A stretch of 64,000 nt of DNA. Origin: Fibrobacterota bacterium (GTDB lineage: Bacteria > Fibrobacterota > Chitinivibrionia > Chitinivibrionales > Chitinispirillaceae). The DNA lies in NCBI GenBank assembly GCA_023436205.1, contig JAEZKC010000106.1, forward strand, positions 62,001-126,000, written 5' to 3'. The notes under the pieces are model-generated. The model worked only from the letters and a program-made list of their open reading frames with translations. It was not told where the DNA came from and did not search any database. Positions within the stretch are counted from its first letter, which is position 1, and every line of letters begins with the position of its first letter. Position numbers and translations under genes: made by a program. Shown here piece by piece: positions 54,723 through 63,795 of this stretch.

Positions 54723-55328
54723 ATGTCCATTAAGTTCTGGCTTTTTAGTTTATTCATTGACCCGACATTTCGAAAGGCAAGGAAAGCTGCTTTAGAGATT
54801 ATTAAAGGGCAAAAAAATCAGCTGGTACTGGACATGTGTGCAGGTATAGGTACATTTCCAAAATCAGTCATTCAAACCGATAATCAGGCAATCGGGTTGG
54901 ATATTAATTTTAAAAAGGAGCGCTTTGGCACAATAATGTTCCAAAATCGCAATCTTATGTGTGCGGATGCCTCTTTGTCACCATTTAGAAACGATTCCTT
55001 TGACATTATTACATTCATCTATGCTCTGCATGATAAAAATCCGGCTCTTGCTAAAAAGATGCTTTCCGAAGCAGAGAGAATTATTAGACCTGGAGGCAAA
55101 CTAATCATAATCGACTACGCTCCTCCCTGGAACTTTTTCTCCTTCTGCGGACACTTGCTGCGAATTATCACAGAGATTCTGGCCGGACATCATAAAAACG
55201 GCTTCTCTTTTATCCGAAACGGCGGGATTGCCTCTTTAATAACAGGAGACCGTTTTTCGAAAACCAGTATTTCGAAACATAGTCACCTTTTTTCTGCCGA
55301 ACTCGCAGTTATTTCAATTCCTCAGTAA
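54723..55328 (+). CDS. class I SAM-dependent methyltransferase
   Basis: A 201-residue enzyme. Motif I is LVLDMCAGIGTFPKSV, motif II AIGLDINF, the post-II acidic turn CADASLSPF, and motif IV FDIITFIYALHD, all complete. The last 60 residues (RPGGKLIIIDYAPP) match Ubi/CFA-like methyltransferases. It follows the GNAT-like gene by 29 bases with AAGGGAAA as its ribosome binding site, so the two are probably co-translated. Substrate unknown. Confidence 0.88.
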   Translation: MSIKFWLFSLFIDPTFRKARKAALEIIKGQKNQLVLDMCAGIGTFPKSVIQTDNQAIGLDINFKKERFGTIMFQNRNLMCADASLSPFRNDSFDIITFIYALHDKNPALAKKMLSEAERIIRPGGKLIIIDYAPPWNFFSFCGHLLRIITEILAGHHKNGFSFIRNGGIASLITGDRFSKTSISKHSHLFSAELAVISIPQ

Positions 55329-55467
55329 TTACTGAAACAGATTCTCATTATCATTTAAGATTTATACTTGATTCTTTTATAAAAACATGTTACAATAACT
55401 ATTTGTCAGGCTCCAATACAGATTACTATCAATTAGCATATCAGATAAAACTTCTTGGGATCTCATA

Positions 55468-57657
55468 ATGCAAGCTGTTAAAAACAGAAGCATGGATAAG
55501 CAGGTTTCCTGCTACAGCTCCGCACTTGTCTACAACCATGCCAAAAACCTGGGATTAACCGAAAAACAGCTGCTTTTAGAGATTGAATCCTTCAAAGAAA
55601 CTCTAATCAATCCCTATGAATGGACCAGCTCAGATATCTGGGTAAAACTTGCCCGCAACATAGAAAATGGGTTTCCCGGCAGGCCAAATCCTTTATTTGA
55701 TATCGGCTCTGAAATCATTAAGCAACAGATGTCCAGCTTTCAACTGCTCTTTTTAAAAACTGCCCCGCCATCACTAATACTGAAAAAAACAAAACAGCAT
55801 TTCGAGAACTCCATACATAAAGGAATTAAGGTAGATCTCTTCCTGAAGCAACAGGGAGAGGGGTACATCTCCTTTAAACCTGAAAATCGGGAGACCTACT
55901 CCACTCAGATCTGCGATTTTAATCGCGGATGCACTTACGGAGTACTCACTCTTAAGGGTTATCGTAACGTTCGCATTCAAGAGATTCAATGTGCCGCCCG
56001 TGGCTCCTCAGAAGCATGCACCTACAAATTCACCTGGGACCCTGCTCCATCCATTATAGACTCCATCAAGAATTTCCTTTTCTTTCGTTTTCGAGATCAT
56101 CACACAATAATCAAACATATGGAAGAGAGCCATTATGCTCTTCAGCAACAATATCAAAGCATTCTTTCAATTCGAGATTTTTATTCTCATATAATGCAGA
56201 ATATGCAGGAAGCAATTATTTGGCTTACTGAGAATGGACATATAGAGTTTGCAAACGCCAGCTTCTGCAATTTAACAGGACATATTCCTTCGGAAGTCGA
56301 GGGACGAAAATTCATAAACTTTCTGGCAGATGATCAAAGTAAAGCAATCTTTGAACAAACGGCATCACTGCATCAAAGATACCCAATGCGGCAAAAAATT
56401 ATAGAGCTGGCATTCTCCCGTTTGGGAGGTGAAACCCGAATCGGACAAGCCACCGTTCTGTGGGTCACAAGCGACCACAGAGAACCGGGTTTCATTATCA
56501 GCATTCGTGATATCACTGAATCTAAAAATATGGAACGGAAACTGAAACTCGCTGAAAACCGGTACCGGGCCATGTATGAAAATTCACCAGCTCTTATTGT
56601 GGGTCTTGATCTTTCGGGTAATGTACTGTACGCCAATCCTGCAATGATAGAACAAACTGGCTATTCCGAAGAAGAACTCCGCTCCATGCACTTCAGTACT
56701 CTTATAGCTCCAAACGCAAATTTCGACACTAACCGTTTACTTGAAGGCCTTATAAAACAGCCCACGAGACTTCAGGAAGTGCGGTTTAAAACAAAAAGTG
56801 GAGACTGGAAGACCATTGCATTTAATTCTTATCACATTTTTGACGATTATGGAGTTGGTGGAATCGCAGGAATTGGCATCGATATCACTGAAACCAAACG
56901 CCTTAATGAGCATTTAATAAAAACCCAACGCATGGATCTTCTTGGACAAATGGCAGGGGGCCTCGCTCATGATTTCAACAATATCATGACTGCCATCAAC
57001 GGCTATGCCTATATGATTTCTCAGTGGTCTTCTGAAGAAAAGATCCGTAAAGATGCAAGTACTATTGTCAATGCGGCAGACAGAGCCAGTGTGCTTGTCA
57101 GAAAACTTCTCTCTTTCAGCAGGGGGGATTCAGTTGAATTAAAAGAATTTGATCTTTGTGAACTGATGAAAGAAGCAGGGGCACTCATTCGAGGAACTAC
57201 ACCCTCGAATGTTAAAGTTCTGTACGATATACCTGAAACACCAGTCTATATAATAGGCGACCCCACAAAAATTCACCAGTGCATACTCAATCTGGGAGTT
57301 AACTCAAGAGATGCCATTGGGAGAAAGTCCAACTGCTCCATAACTCTGAGTCTCAAGACTTCTCCCAAAGATAAAAACAGAATCTGGATTCAAATTGATG
57401 ATACAGGTACGGGTATTCCTCCCGATATAATCGATAGAATTTTTGATCCGTTCTTCTCCACTAAGGAGAAAAAGGAAGGGACCGGATTAGGATTATCTGT
57501 AGTATACGGGATTATAAAATCTCATGAGGGAGATATTCTTATAGACTCAAGGCCCGGTGAAGGAACAACTTTCACTCTCGATCTTCCTCTAAAGCCAAGT
57601 ATGCCTTTCTCTGAAAAATCTGAAAGTCATAACTCCGAAAGTTCAGTTTTCGCCTAA
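55468..57657 (+). CDS. V4R-PAS-PAS sensor histidine kinase
   Basis: A 729-residue protein with no membrane helix. About 1-195 resembles the V4R/4-vinyl-reductase-like ligand domain (IQEIQCAARGSSEACTYKF at 172-190 is the metal/Cys signature). PAS 1 about 245-350, PAS 2 about 360-480. The dimerisation helix has phosphorylatable His501 (GLAHDFNN); the ATPase part has NLGVNSRDAIG (N box), DDTGTGIPPDI (G1), FDPFFSTKEKKEGTGLGLS (F and G2) and ends near 715. No receiver domain is fused; a response regulator is not in the window. It follows the methyltransferase gene by 139 bases. Confidence 0.92.
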   Translation: MQAVKNRSMDKQVSCYSSALVYNHAKNLGLTEKQLLLEIESFKETLINPYEWTSSDIWVKLARNIENGFPGRPNPLFDIGSEIIKQQMSSFQLLFLKTAPPSLILKKTKQHFENSIHKGIKVDLFLKQQGEGYISFKPENRETYSTQICDFNRGCTYGVLTLKGYRNVRIQEIQCAARGSSEACTYKFTWDPAPSIIDSIKNFLFFRFRDHHTIIKHMEESHYALQQQYQSILSIRDFYSHIMQNMQEAIIWLTENGHIEFANASFCNLTGHIPSEVEGRKFINFLADDQSKAIFEQTASLHQRYPMRQKIIELAFSRLGGETRIGQATVLWVTSDHREPGFIISIRDITESKNMERKLKLAENRYRAMYENSPALIVGLDLSGNVLYANPAMIEQTGYSEEELRSMHFSTLIAPNANFDTNRLLEGLIKQPTRLQEVRFKTKSGDWKTIAFNSYHIFDDYGVGGIAGIGIDITETKRLNEHLIKTQRMDLLGQMAGGLAHDFNNIMTAINGYAYMISQWSSEEKIRKDASTIVNAADRASVLVRKLLSFSRGDSVELKEFDLCELMKEAGALIRGTTPSNVKVLYDIPETPVYIIGDPTKIHQCILNLGVNSRDAIGRKSNCSITLSLKTSPKDKNRIWIQIDDTGTGIPPDIIDRIFDPFFSTKEKKEGTGLGLSVVYGIIKSHEGDILIDSRPGEGTTFTLDLPLKPSMPFSEKSESHNSESSVFA

Positions 57658-57665
57658 TTGTACCA

Positions 57666-59534
57666 TTAGTAATCAACAACATTCACCTTAACCAAGCCCC
57701 GCACCGAATTACCGCAATATACCTGTTCAGCAGCAAGCAGTTCCTCTCGTGAAATAATCGCTTCTGTGCAGATCTTTCTCTCTAAAAGTTTTCTCCTTAA
57801 AACACCTGGCAGTAATCCGCAATCCAGAGCTGGTGTTAACAAACGCCCATTAAGTTTAACAAATACATTACTTCGACTGCCCTCGGTCAGTTGATCTTTT
57901 TCATTGAAAAACAGTACATCCCATATCGGTTCTGTTTGCAGTCTTGCAGTAGCCTCAGTGAACCAGGGCTTAAATGTGGTTTTATGGAATAGAAAAGAAT
58001 TTGAGGATTCTACTCCTCTTTTTGATACTATACAATTAGTCTCCGAAACCGATTTACATTCTATCGGTTGCCAATCGAAGTCCATGCTTCCGTCCTCGGA
58101 CAGGAAAATTCGCACCTTACACTTTTCTTTGTCTCCTAACTTGATACTGATTTTCTTAATTATCTGATTAAATCTATTCATATCAAAAGCATACATGAAA
58201 AACGATGCAGATGAGGTAAGTCGCTCTTTATGTTCCTTTAGAAACACCGGTTTTCCAGAATCAAACAGAAGAGATTCAAACAGACGAAATGGTGGTATTT
58301 CATTTTTTAAAAGCTTACACTTCACTTGACATTCCTCATACTCACTCTGCGAATCAGAATCCCAAACTATACCACTTCCGACCCGATATTTCCAAGCATC
58401 TGCTGTGGTAGACATCTGAAGTGTACGAATAGGAACACTGAAAACAGCTCTCTCCGAATTCAAAAATCCTAAAGCGCCGCAATACACACCCCTGTCGCCA
58501 GTTTCCAATTCACTGATAATTTCCATTGTCTTTATCTTGGGAGCACCTGTTACTGACCCACACGGAAAAAGCGCCTTCACCTGATCTGGAAAGCCGATTC
58601 CTTTGTTAAGAATACCCTCGATAGTGGATGTCATCTGATGAACTGTTCGATGCGTTTCAATTTCACAGAGACTGCTTACCTTCACTGAACTCGTCTGGCA
58701 GATCTTTCCCAGATCGTTCCTTAACAAATCAACTATCATGACATTTTCTGCCCGATTTTTCGGACAGTTTTTCAGATCCAGTACCTTTTTAAGATCCTCT
58801 TGTAAAAATCGCCCTCTTGATGATGTCCCCTTCATGGGCTTAACTTGAATAACATTACCCTCCACACGAAAGAACAGTTCCGGAGAAAAGGATGCTACCG
58901 TTTTACTGCCAGTTTGCATAAGAGCTCCGAAGGGAACTTTCTGCTGATTTCGTATTTTGCTGTATAAACTGAGAGCAACTAAGCTCCCTTTTACATTAAC
59001 ATCAAAGGTGAAATTGACCTGATATGTGTCTCCTTTGGCGATTCTTCTCTTGATTAGTTCAATTTTTTCTGAATACTCTTCTAAAGACAAGCTAAAAAAT
59101 TGATTTAGACACCCAGACGTTTTCAAAACTTCAGAACCATCAACTGAAGGTAACTTCTCATTGTAAGTGCCCGTAAAATGGTCAAATATTAGAGGTTTAT
59201 CAAAAACACCAAACCAGACCAAGTCCTCATCTGACTCCTCAGATGTAAGCTTCTGGAGTTTTTGTTCCAATGCGTAGGAGGATTCATAGGCCATATATCC
59301 GGCTACCCAGCATTTTTTAGAAGCTGTTTCGACTCTCTCCAGTACACTCGGAACTTCCTGAAAATTTCGGGTGCTTATCACATAAAGAGGATTAGTAAAA
59401 AGATAGGAGTATCGATCTGTTGCTGAGGGGAGAGCTGTATCGAGAAAAACAAAAGGAGAGGATTGATCGACTATCGACACAATCCTCTCCAAATCTATAC
59501 TGTAATATTTAGTGGAAACCTGCTCAATAGACAT
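57666..59534 (-). CDS. pabB: aminodeoxychorismate synthase component I fused to lyase (PabB-PabC)
   Basis: A 622-residue bifunctional folate-pathway enzyme. About 1-410 is the chorismate-binding PabB part: PMKGTSSRG, LLRNDLGKIC, CEIETHRTVHQMTSTI, and GSVTGAPKIKTMEII. About 415-622 is a PLP-dependent class IV lyase (PabC): LFESLLFDSGKPVFLKEHKERL, the Lys in FLFHKTTF, and LTEGSRSNVFVK. Together they convert chorismate to 4-aminobenzoate; a PabA glutaminase would be elsewhere. Its start overlaps the last 11 bases of the GH106-like gene, so the two may be translated in series, though their functions are unrelated. Confidence 0.92.
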   Translation of the reverse strand: MSIEQVSTKYYSIDLERIVSIVDQSSPFVFLDTALPSATDRYSYLFTNPLYVISTRNFQEVPSVLERVETASKKCWVAGYMAYESSYALEQKLQKLTSEESDEDLVWFGVFDKPLIFDHFTGTYNEKLPSVDGSEVLKTSGCLNQFFSLSLEEYSEKIELIKRRIAKGDTYQVNFTFDVNVKGSLVALSLYSKIRNQQKVPFGALMQTGSKTVASFSPELFFRVEGNVIQVKPMKGTSSRGRFLQEDLKKVLDLKNCPKNRAENVMIVDLLRNDLGKICQTSSVKVSSLCEIETHRTVHQMTSTIEGILNKGIGFPDQVKALFPCGSVTGAPKIKTMEIISELETGDRGVYCGALGFLNSERAVFSVPIRTLQMSTTADAWKYRVGSGIVWDSDSQSEYEECQVKCKLLKNEIPPFRLFESLLFDSGKPVFLKEHKERLTSSASFFMYAFDMNRFNQIIKKISIKLGDKEKCKVRIFLSEDGSMDFDWQPIECKSVSETNCIVSKRGVESSNSFLFHKTTFKPWFTEATARLQTEPIWDVLFFNEKDQLTEGSRSNVFVKLNGRLLTPALDCGLLPGVLRRKLLERKICTEAIISREELLAAEQVYCGNSVRGLVKVNVVDY

Positions 59535-62514
59535 CTATAAATACTTCACCTGTCAATCCTGATGGACGACCGTTCATACGAAGCACATTATCCACTGTAT
59601 TCACAACCTCAATCGACAGTTCATTTCGTTTGGAGCTGCAATACGGGGTTATGTCTATCTCCATAGGATGCCAGTGAAAAGACCCAAGGTCAGTCTCGTT
59701 GATTTTTACAAATACAGTTCCAGATACCTTTGATAATCGTAAAACCAGCTTATCATATTCATTAGGCACCTCGAAAGACTGTCGGTATACACCTTTACCT
59801 GACAAATAGGGATATCCATACTTAGTCCAGGAATCATTACCTATTACTGTTGACTGTGAATCCAGAGCCAAACCGTGCGTTCCCTTGCTTATAGAGAAAG
59901 TTCCCATCACCAGGGGAGGATACAGAATCGGTTGCGGATCCGCTGAAACCCCTGTTGTCCTGATGGACACCCGGTTCATACCCTTGACTAATCTCTTCTG
60001 AATGTCATAAAAACCGGCATTGTTTCCGAACATTGTCCCAATAGTGCGATTGATGGGCACTGCAGTTTCATCAGAAAGACAACCATCACTGAAGGACTGT
60101 CTTTCCATTTTTAACCCATTAATACTGATCTCAAAACCTTCTTTACATCTTATCGGAGTCATTCCGCTGGCTACAAACATACAGTAATCAGGAATATTTT
60201 TCACTTCAAAAGTAGTTTCATAGAAGTGTGAAAAATTTCCTGATTCCCTGCTGAGCCCAATTCTAATATTCCAGTTTGCCAATGGAAGCACATTCATGCT
60301 TTTAGGCTCGAAACTCCACTGATCCTTAAAAACAATTCTGTAGTTCCGCTGAGAAAGAGAAAAGGAATTGAGTATCTGCTGTGACGCACGACTGGCATTG
60401 TGAACAGTGGCAAATTTGGTCGCAGATGCAACAAGCAGAATCGTCTGAAGAGGAGAGAAACAAAATTTCATACGACAATTATTTTCATCCTGCTCCACAT
60501 GATTAATCTCCAGAAGCTCCCCATTTGCACAATCAATTGCTGCGAAATGCTTTTCAGGAGATATTTGGATTGTAACAGCCTGTTCTGTACTTTCAGAAAG
60601 ATTGTGAAGCAAATAGATCTTGTAGCCCTCACCATAATAAACGGATGTGGCCACGTCTGCCAGGATTCCACTTTCCTTCGACACAGTGATTTCGCTGCTC
60701 TCGTTAGGAAGAACTTTTTCAAGTTCAGAGGCAGAACAGACCACTGCATTGCCCTTTTTCAGGGATAGTAATTTTTGAATTCTGGCCGTTACTGCCGAAC
60801 TGATTCCATCCTCGTAAGTGCCTTGTGGCATTTCATCCAGAAAAACAATTTTTGTCCCTTTAGAAACAAGCTTTTCAAGGAGAACCAGCAGACTTCTTGA
60901 TACAAATGGTGCAAAAGGAATAACAAGGACCTGATAATTACCTTTGCGAATACGATCAGGTGTACCAAATTCTCCATTTTGCCGCACTGTGCATGAAAGC
61001 AGAAGTTCTTCACTTACGATATCAAAGCCCAGATTAATTCTTGACAGCTTTTCGACGGCATTCTGAAACTGTGTTTGACCCTTGCGAACCGAATCAGACC
61101 CGTTGGGAGTGTATTCAGCCATAATGGACAAAGATGGAGAAAGCACAGCAACTTCTCTCAGGGAGTGCAAATCTTTCAATGTTCCCTGTACTCTGGCGCT
61201 ATAGTCACATAACAGCCTCATGTGTTCCCACTCTGGTGAATACCAGGCCGGATTACAAGGTGTTTTGTAGTAGTTACGCTGGTCCAGATTAAAAAAGAAA
61301 CCATCCATCAGAATCTTGGAAGGTCCAGCCAGAATACTGAGATCAATTTCTCTCTTGAGACTTTGGATAGTATTCCCGGTTCCAATTCGATTACGGCCAA
61401 TGACCGTAACTGTCTCGCGCCGGAATTCATTTGTATTGATATCTGCTACTGTACGCAAGAGAGAGAAACTATCCAAAGAACCATCCAAGTTTTGAATCCC
61501 CAATGTGTTAACAGAGACATCTGAAGGGACCAAACCATCACTTAATGCATTTTCCAGACGATACATACCTTTTTCAGACCACAGAACCCACTGCGACATT
61601 CGGTGCTTTTTTGCCCAAACTTCCAAATTCGATGCAGACCGTTCGAACATGGAATTAAAAATAAAGGAGTAAACCTGAAGCCTGACCTTCTCGGAGGAGG
61701 AATCAGTAGTGAAAAACAATGCGGGAAGCAGTTTCAGAAGATCTTTTTTATATTTTGCTCTATATTTTGCCACAAGATCGTCATCCCATGGAATTGCTCC
61801 GCATCCGGGCTTTAATCCCGGTGTTTCAGTAATGAACCCTTCAAAAGTAGTTGGAATATACTTAATGAATTGATTTTTAAGCACTTCAAGCGTATTCTGA
61901 ATATATAGCTGGGCGAATTTCGGATTTAAAATGTTGGGAATGGAATTACCGGTCATATCCTCAGCAGCTTCTTTTTTATACAGCAGTAACCTCCAGTCCC
62001 TTCCCGGAGCCTTCCAGATGAAGGACACCTTGTCTGAAGGAATCGTGACTGACTTCTGCTCTGCAAGCAGAGCCTGTTTACCGCTGAATCTGACTGCTTG
62101 AGCAATATACTCCTTATGAGCTTCAAGGAAGACGGGACACTCAAGATTTTCAGATGAAGGGCAGATATCCTGATCAAGAACCAGGTACTCCGCTCTGAAT
62201 TTTCGGCTTTGATTCATTATGGAATCGGCAACACCGCTCCAGGGAAGAGAGAAATCATCTGCCAGTCTGATCCCTATGTTATTCTGATGAGCAAGTTCCA
62301 GCACAAAACCGAAATTTTCCAGAAATTCATCAGAGAGATAAGCTGGGACCATGTTACGTCCCGGCCTAATCGCAATCCCTCCGAATCCTTTTGATATCAA
62401 TGCCTTAAGCTGTTTTTCGAGCTCCTGTCGATTGATATGCTGGTTCCATATCCATATTGCCCAGGGATAAGCTTCACGAGTCGGTTTGGAGAGGATATTT
62501 TTAAAATTTTTCAA
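59524..62514 (-). CDS. GH106-like glycoside hydrolase
   Basis: A 996-residue protein, apparently cytoplasmic (no signal peptide). The opening PWAIWIWNQHINRQELEKQL and GFGGIAIRPGRNM are typical of the alpha-L-rhamnosidase/GH106-type TIM barrel, continuing to about residue 470 with acidic residues in WDDDLVAKY and TLGIQNLDGS available as catalysts. A Rossmann-like subdomain follows at about 480-650 (REVAVLSPSLSIMAEY). The C-terminal 300 residues are two jelly-roll beta-sandwiches (YGEGYKIYLLHNL, LSKVSGTVFVKINETDLG). A rhamnosidase role is inferred from family. 3' end overlaps pabB by 11 bases. Confidence 0.75.
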   Translation of the reverse strand: MKNFKNILSKPTREAYPWAIWIWNQHINRQELEKQLKALISKGFGGIAIRPGRNMVPAYLSDEFLENFGFVLELAHQNNIGIRLADDFSLPWSGVADSIMNQSRKFRAEYLVLDQDICPSSENLECPVFLEAHKEYIAQAVRFSGKQALLAEQKSVTIPSDKVSFIWKAPGRDWRLLLYKKEAAEDMTGNSIPNILNPKFAQLYIQNTLEVLKNQFIKYIPTTFEGFITETPGLKPGCGAIPWDDDLVAKYRAKYKKDLLKLLPALFFTTDSSSEKVRLQVYSFIFNSMFERSASNLEVWAKKHRMSQWVLWSEKGMYRLENALSDGLVPSDVSVNTLGIQNLDGSLDSFSLLRTVADINTNEFRRETVTVIGRNRIGTGNTIQSLKREIDLSILAGPSKILMDGFFFNLDQRNYYKTPCNPAWYSPEWEHMRLLCDYSARVQGTLKDLHSLREVAVLSPSLSIMAEYTPNGSDSVRKGQTQFQNAVEKLSRINLGFDIVSEELLLSCTVRQNGEFGTPDRIRKGNYQVLVIPFAPFVSRSLLVLLEKLVSKGTKIVFLDEMPQGTYEDGISSAVTARIQKLLSLKKGNAVVCSASELEKVLPNESSEITVSKESGILADVATSVYYGEGYKIYLLHNLSESTEQAVTIQISPEKHFAAIDCANGELLEINHVEQDENNCRMKFCFSPLQTILLVASATKFATVHNASRASQQILNSFSLSQRNYRIVFKDQWSFEPKSMNVLPLANWNIRIGLSRESGNFSHFYETTFEVKNIPDYCMFVASGMTPIRCKEGFEISINGLKMERQSFSDGCLSDETAVPINRTIGTMFGNNAGFYDIQKRLVKGMNRVSIRTTGVSADPQPILYPPLVMGTFSISKGTHGLALDSQSTVIGNDSWTKYGYPYLSGKGVYRQSFEVPNEYDKLVLRLSKVSGTVFVKINETDLGSFHWHPMEIDITPYCSSKRNELSIEVVNTVDNVLRMNGRPSGLTGEVFIDVY

Positions 62515-62924
62515 ACCAATCTCCCAATTGTGTGAGGTGTGAGGGTGATCAGGTATAACTTTAATTTAAATCCGGTAATTACTTTCGTCAATGCCAATTT
62601 ACCTCTCGACAACTCTTGAACGATCATAACAGATTGAATTTAAATATGTTATGATTTCTCGAACGGAGAATCGTTTTTTTCCTGCTTGATATTATAATCT
62701 ATGTCAAACAGTTGTTTGCACGGTCTTTCCATTCTTTTCTGCAATATTCCAATGTCCTCAATTATATGCAGGATAATGCAGCCTGTTTCATTATTTTACT
62801 ATATTTCTCTGGCATATAAACTGCAACTCAATCAATACACCAGTCATTCAGGGTCGCCAATTGCAGTTTTCTCAGATTCCTGCGACCCGGAGTCTGAGTG
62901 TCATCTTTTGAAAGGAAGGCAGTT
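62515..62924. other. intergenic region with dyad, upstream of small heat-shock genes
   Basis: A 410-base gene-free stretch between the divergent GH106-like and Hsp20 genes. It contains a dyad at 62653-62672 (GATTTCTC, 5-base centre, GAGAATC; one bulge) followed by GTTTTTTT, which could be an operator or a short terminator, and a -10-like TATAAT at 62693-62698. No CIRCE element is present. A plus-strand frame running through 62701-63114 overlaps the real Hsp20 gene in another frame and is rejected. Confidence 0.45.
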
Positions 62925-63344
62925 ATGGCCTGGTCAACGAATCCCTTTGCGGAGCTTGAAAGGATGCGCAGGGAAATGGATCGCCTCTTTTCTCGGGTTC
63001 CCTATTTTGGCACCAGTACCTCTATTTACCCTGCCACTAATCTCTACGAAACACAGAACGATCTCTTTCTGGTTGCCGAGCTGCCGGGAGTCAAAAAGGA
63101 AAACATCTCCATAGATCTTCATGAGTCCACGCTCACCTTAAGTGGAAAGCGGGAAACGCGTACCTACGGAAAATCCGACCTGCTCCGCCAGGAACAGCCC
63201 GAAGGTCAATTTGAAAAAACCATCCGTCTACCCTCCAGAATTAATGGACAAGCAGTAAATGCCAAATTTGAAGATGGGTTTCTTAAGATAACTCTCCCCA
63301 AAGCTGAAGAATCAAAACGCAAGCAAATCACCATTGAAAGCTAA
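62925..63344 (+). CDS. Hsp20 family small heat-shock protein (1)
   Basis: A 139-residue chaperone. ATG 62925 with AAGGAAGG 5 bases upstream; an in-frame ATG at 62898 includes that site, so is rejected. The alpha-crystallin domain spans about 35-128 with ELPGVKKENISIDLHE and the signature LPSRINGQAVNAKFEDGFL; the C-terminal I-x-I motif (KQITIES) mediates oligomerisation. Residues 1-30 form the variable substrate-binding arm. Holds unfolded proteins for ATP-dependent chaperones. Paired with the next gene. Confidence 0.92.
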   Translation: MAWSTNPFAELERMRREMDRLFSRVPYFGTSTSIYPATNLYETQNDLFLVAELPGVKKENISIDLHESTLTLSGKRETRTYGKSDLLRQEQPEGQFEKTIRLPSRINGQAVNAKFEDGFLKITLPKAEESKRKQITIES

Positions 63345-63364
63345 AAGCACTTACGGAGGTACTT

Positions 63365-63763
63365 ATGGGTGAACTTTCAAAACGCGAGCAAAAACCTGTG
63401 GAGAACGCCTCTGCAGAACAATTGATTTCACCGGAGAATGCATTCTCACCGGATGTAAATGTTTATGACAACCCCGAAGCTCTCATTCTGAATATCGATT
63501 TACCTGGTGTAAAAAAAGGTGATGTGAATATCCAAGTCGATGAGAATAAAATCATGACCATTCGAGCAAAAGCATCATTCAAACAACCCGAGGGTACCGC
63601 TCTAGTAAAGGAATTCGAACCCGGTGATTTTTACAGATCTTTTAACCTGAGCAACGAATTCGACACCGACAAGATTTCAGGAAAATTGGAAAACGGTGTA
63701 TTGGAAGTAATCATCCCCAGAAGAGAGGATGTGAAACCGCGCAGAATCGAAATCAGTGCCTGA
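63365..63763 (+). CDS. Hsp20 family small heat-shock protein (2)
   Basis: A 132-residue tandem paralogue. CGGAGG lies 4 bases before the ATG, 20 bases after the first gene. It shares the alpha-crystallin fold (LPGVKKGDVNIQVDENKIM; LSNEFDTDKISGKLENGVLEV) and a C-terminal I-P-R or I-E-I motif. Two-component small heat-shock systems often form mixed oligomers, which is plausible here. Confidence 0.92.
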   Translation: MGELSKREQKPVENASAEQLISPENAFSPDVNVYDNPEALILNIDLPGVKKGDVNIQVDENKIMTIRAKASFKQPEGTALVKEFEPGDFYRSFNLSNEFDTDKISGKLENGVLEVIIPRREDVKPRRIEISA

Positions 63764-63770
63764 CATAAAA

Positions 63771-63794
63771 GCCAGAGGCGACAATACCTCTGGC
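63771..63794 (-). terminator. terminator between Hsp20 pair and pilT
   Basis: A perfect 8-bp stem GCCAGAGG / CCTCTGGC with an 8-base loop. On the minus strand it is followed by TTTTATG, fitting termination of the pilT-like gene whose stop is 2 bases away; the plus side has no T-run but the hairpin may still slow the Hsp20 transcript. Confidence 0.75.
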
Positions 63795-63795
63795 A

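Noticed and set aside
62701..63114. 137-codon plus-strand ORF upstream of Hsp20
   Set aside because: Runs out of frame over the Hsp20 gene, which has a clear start and ribosome site at 62925.
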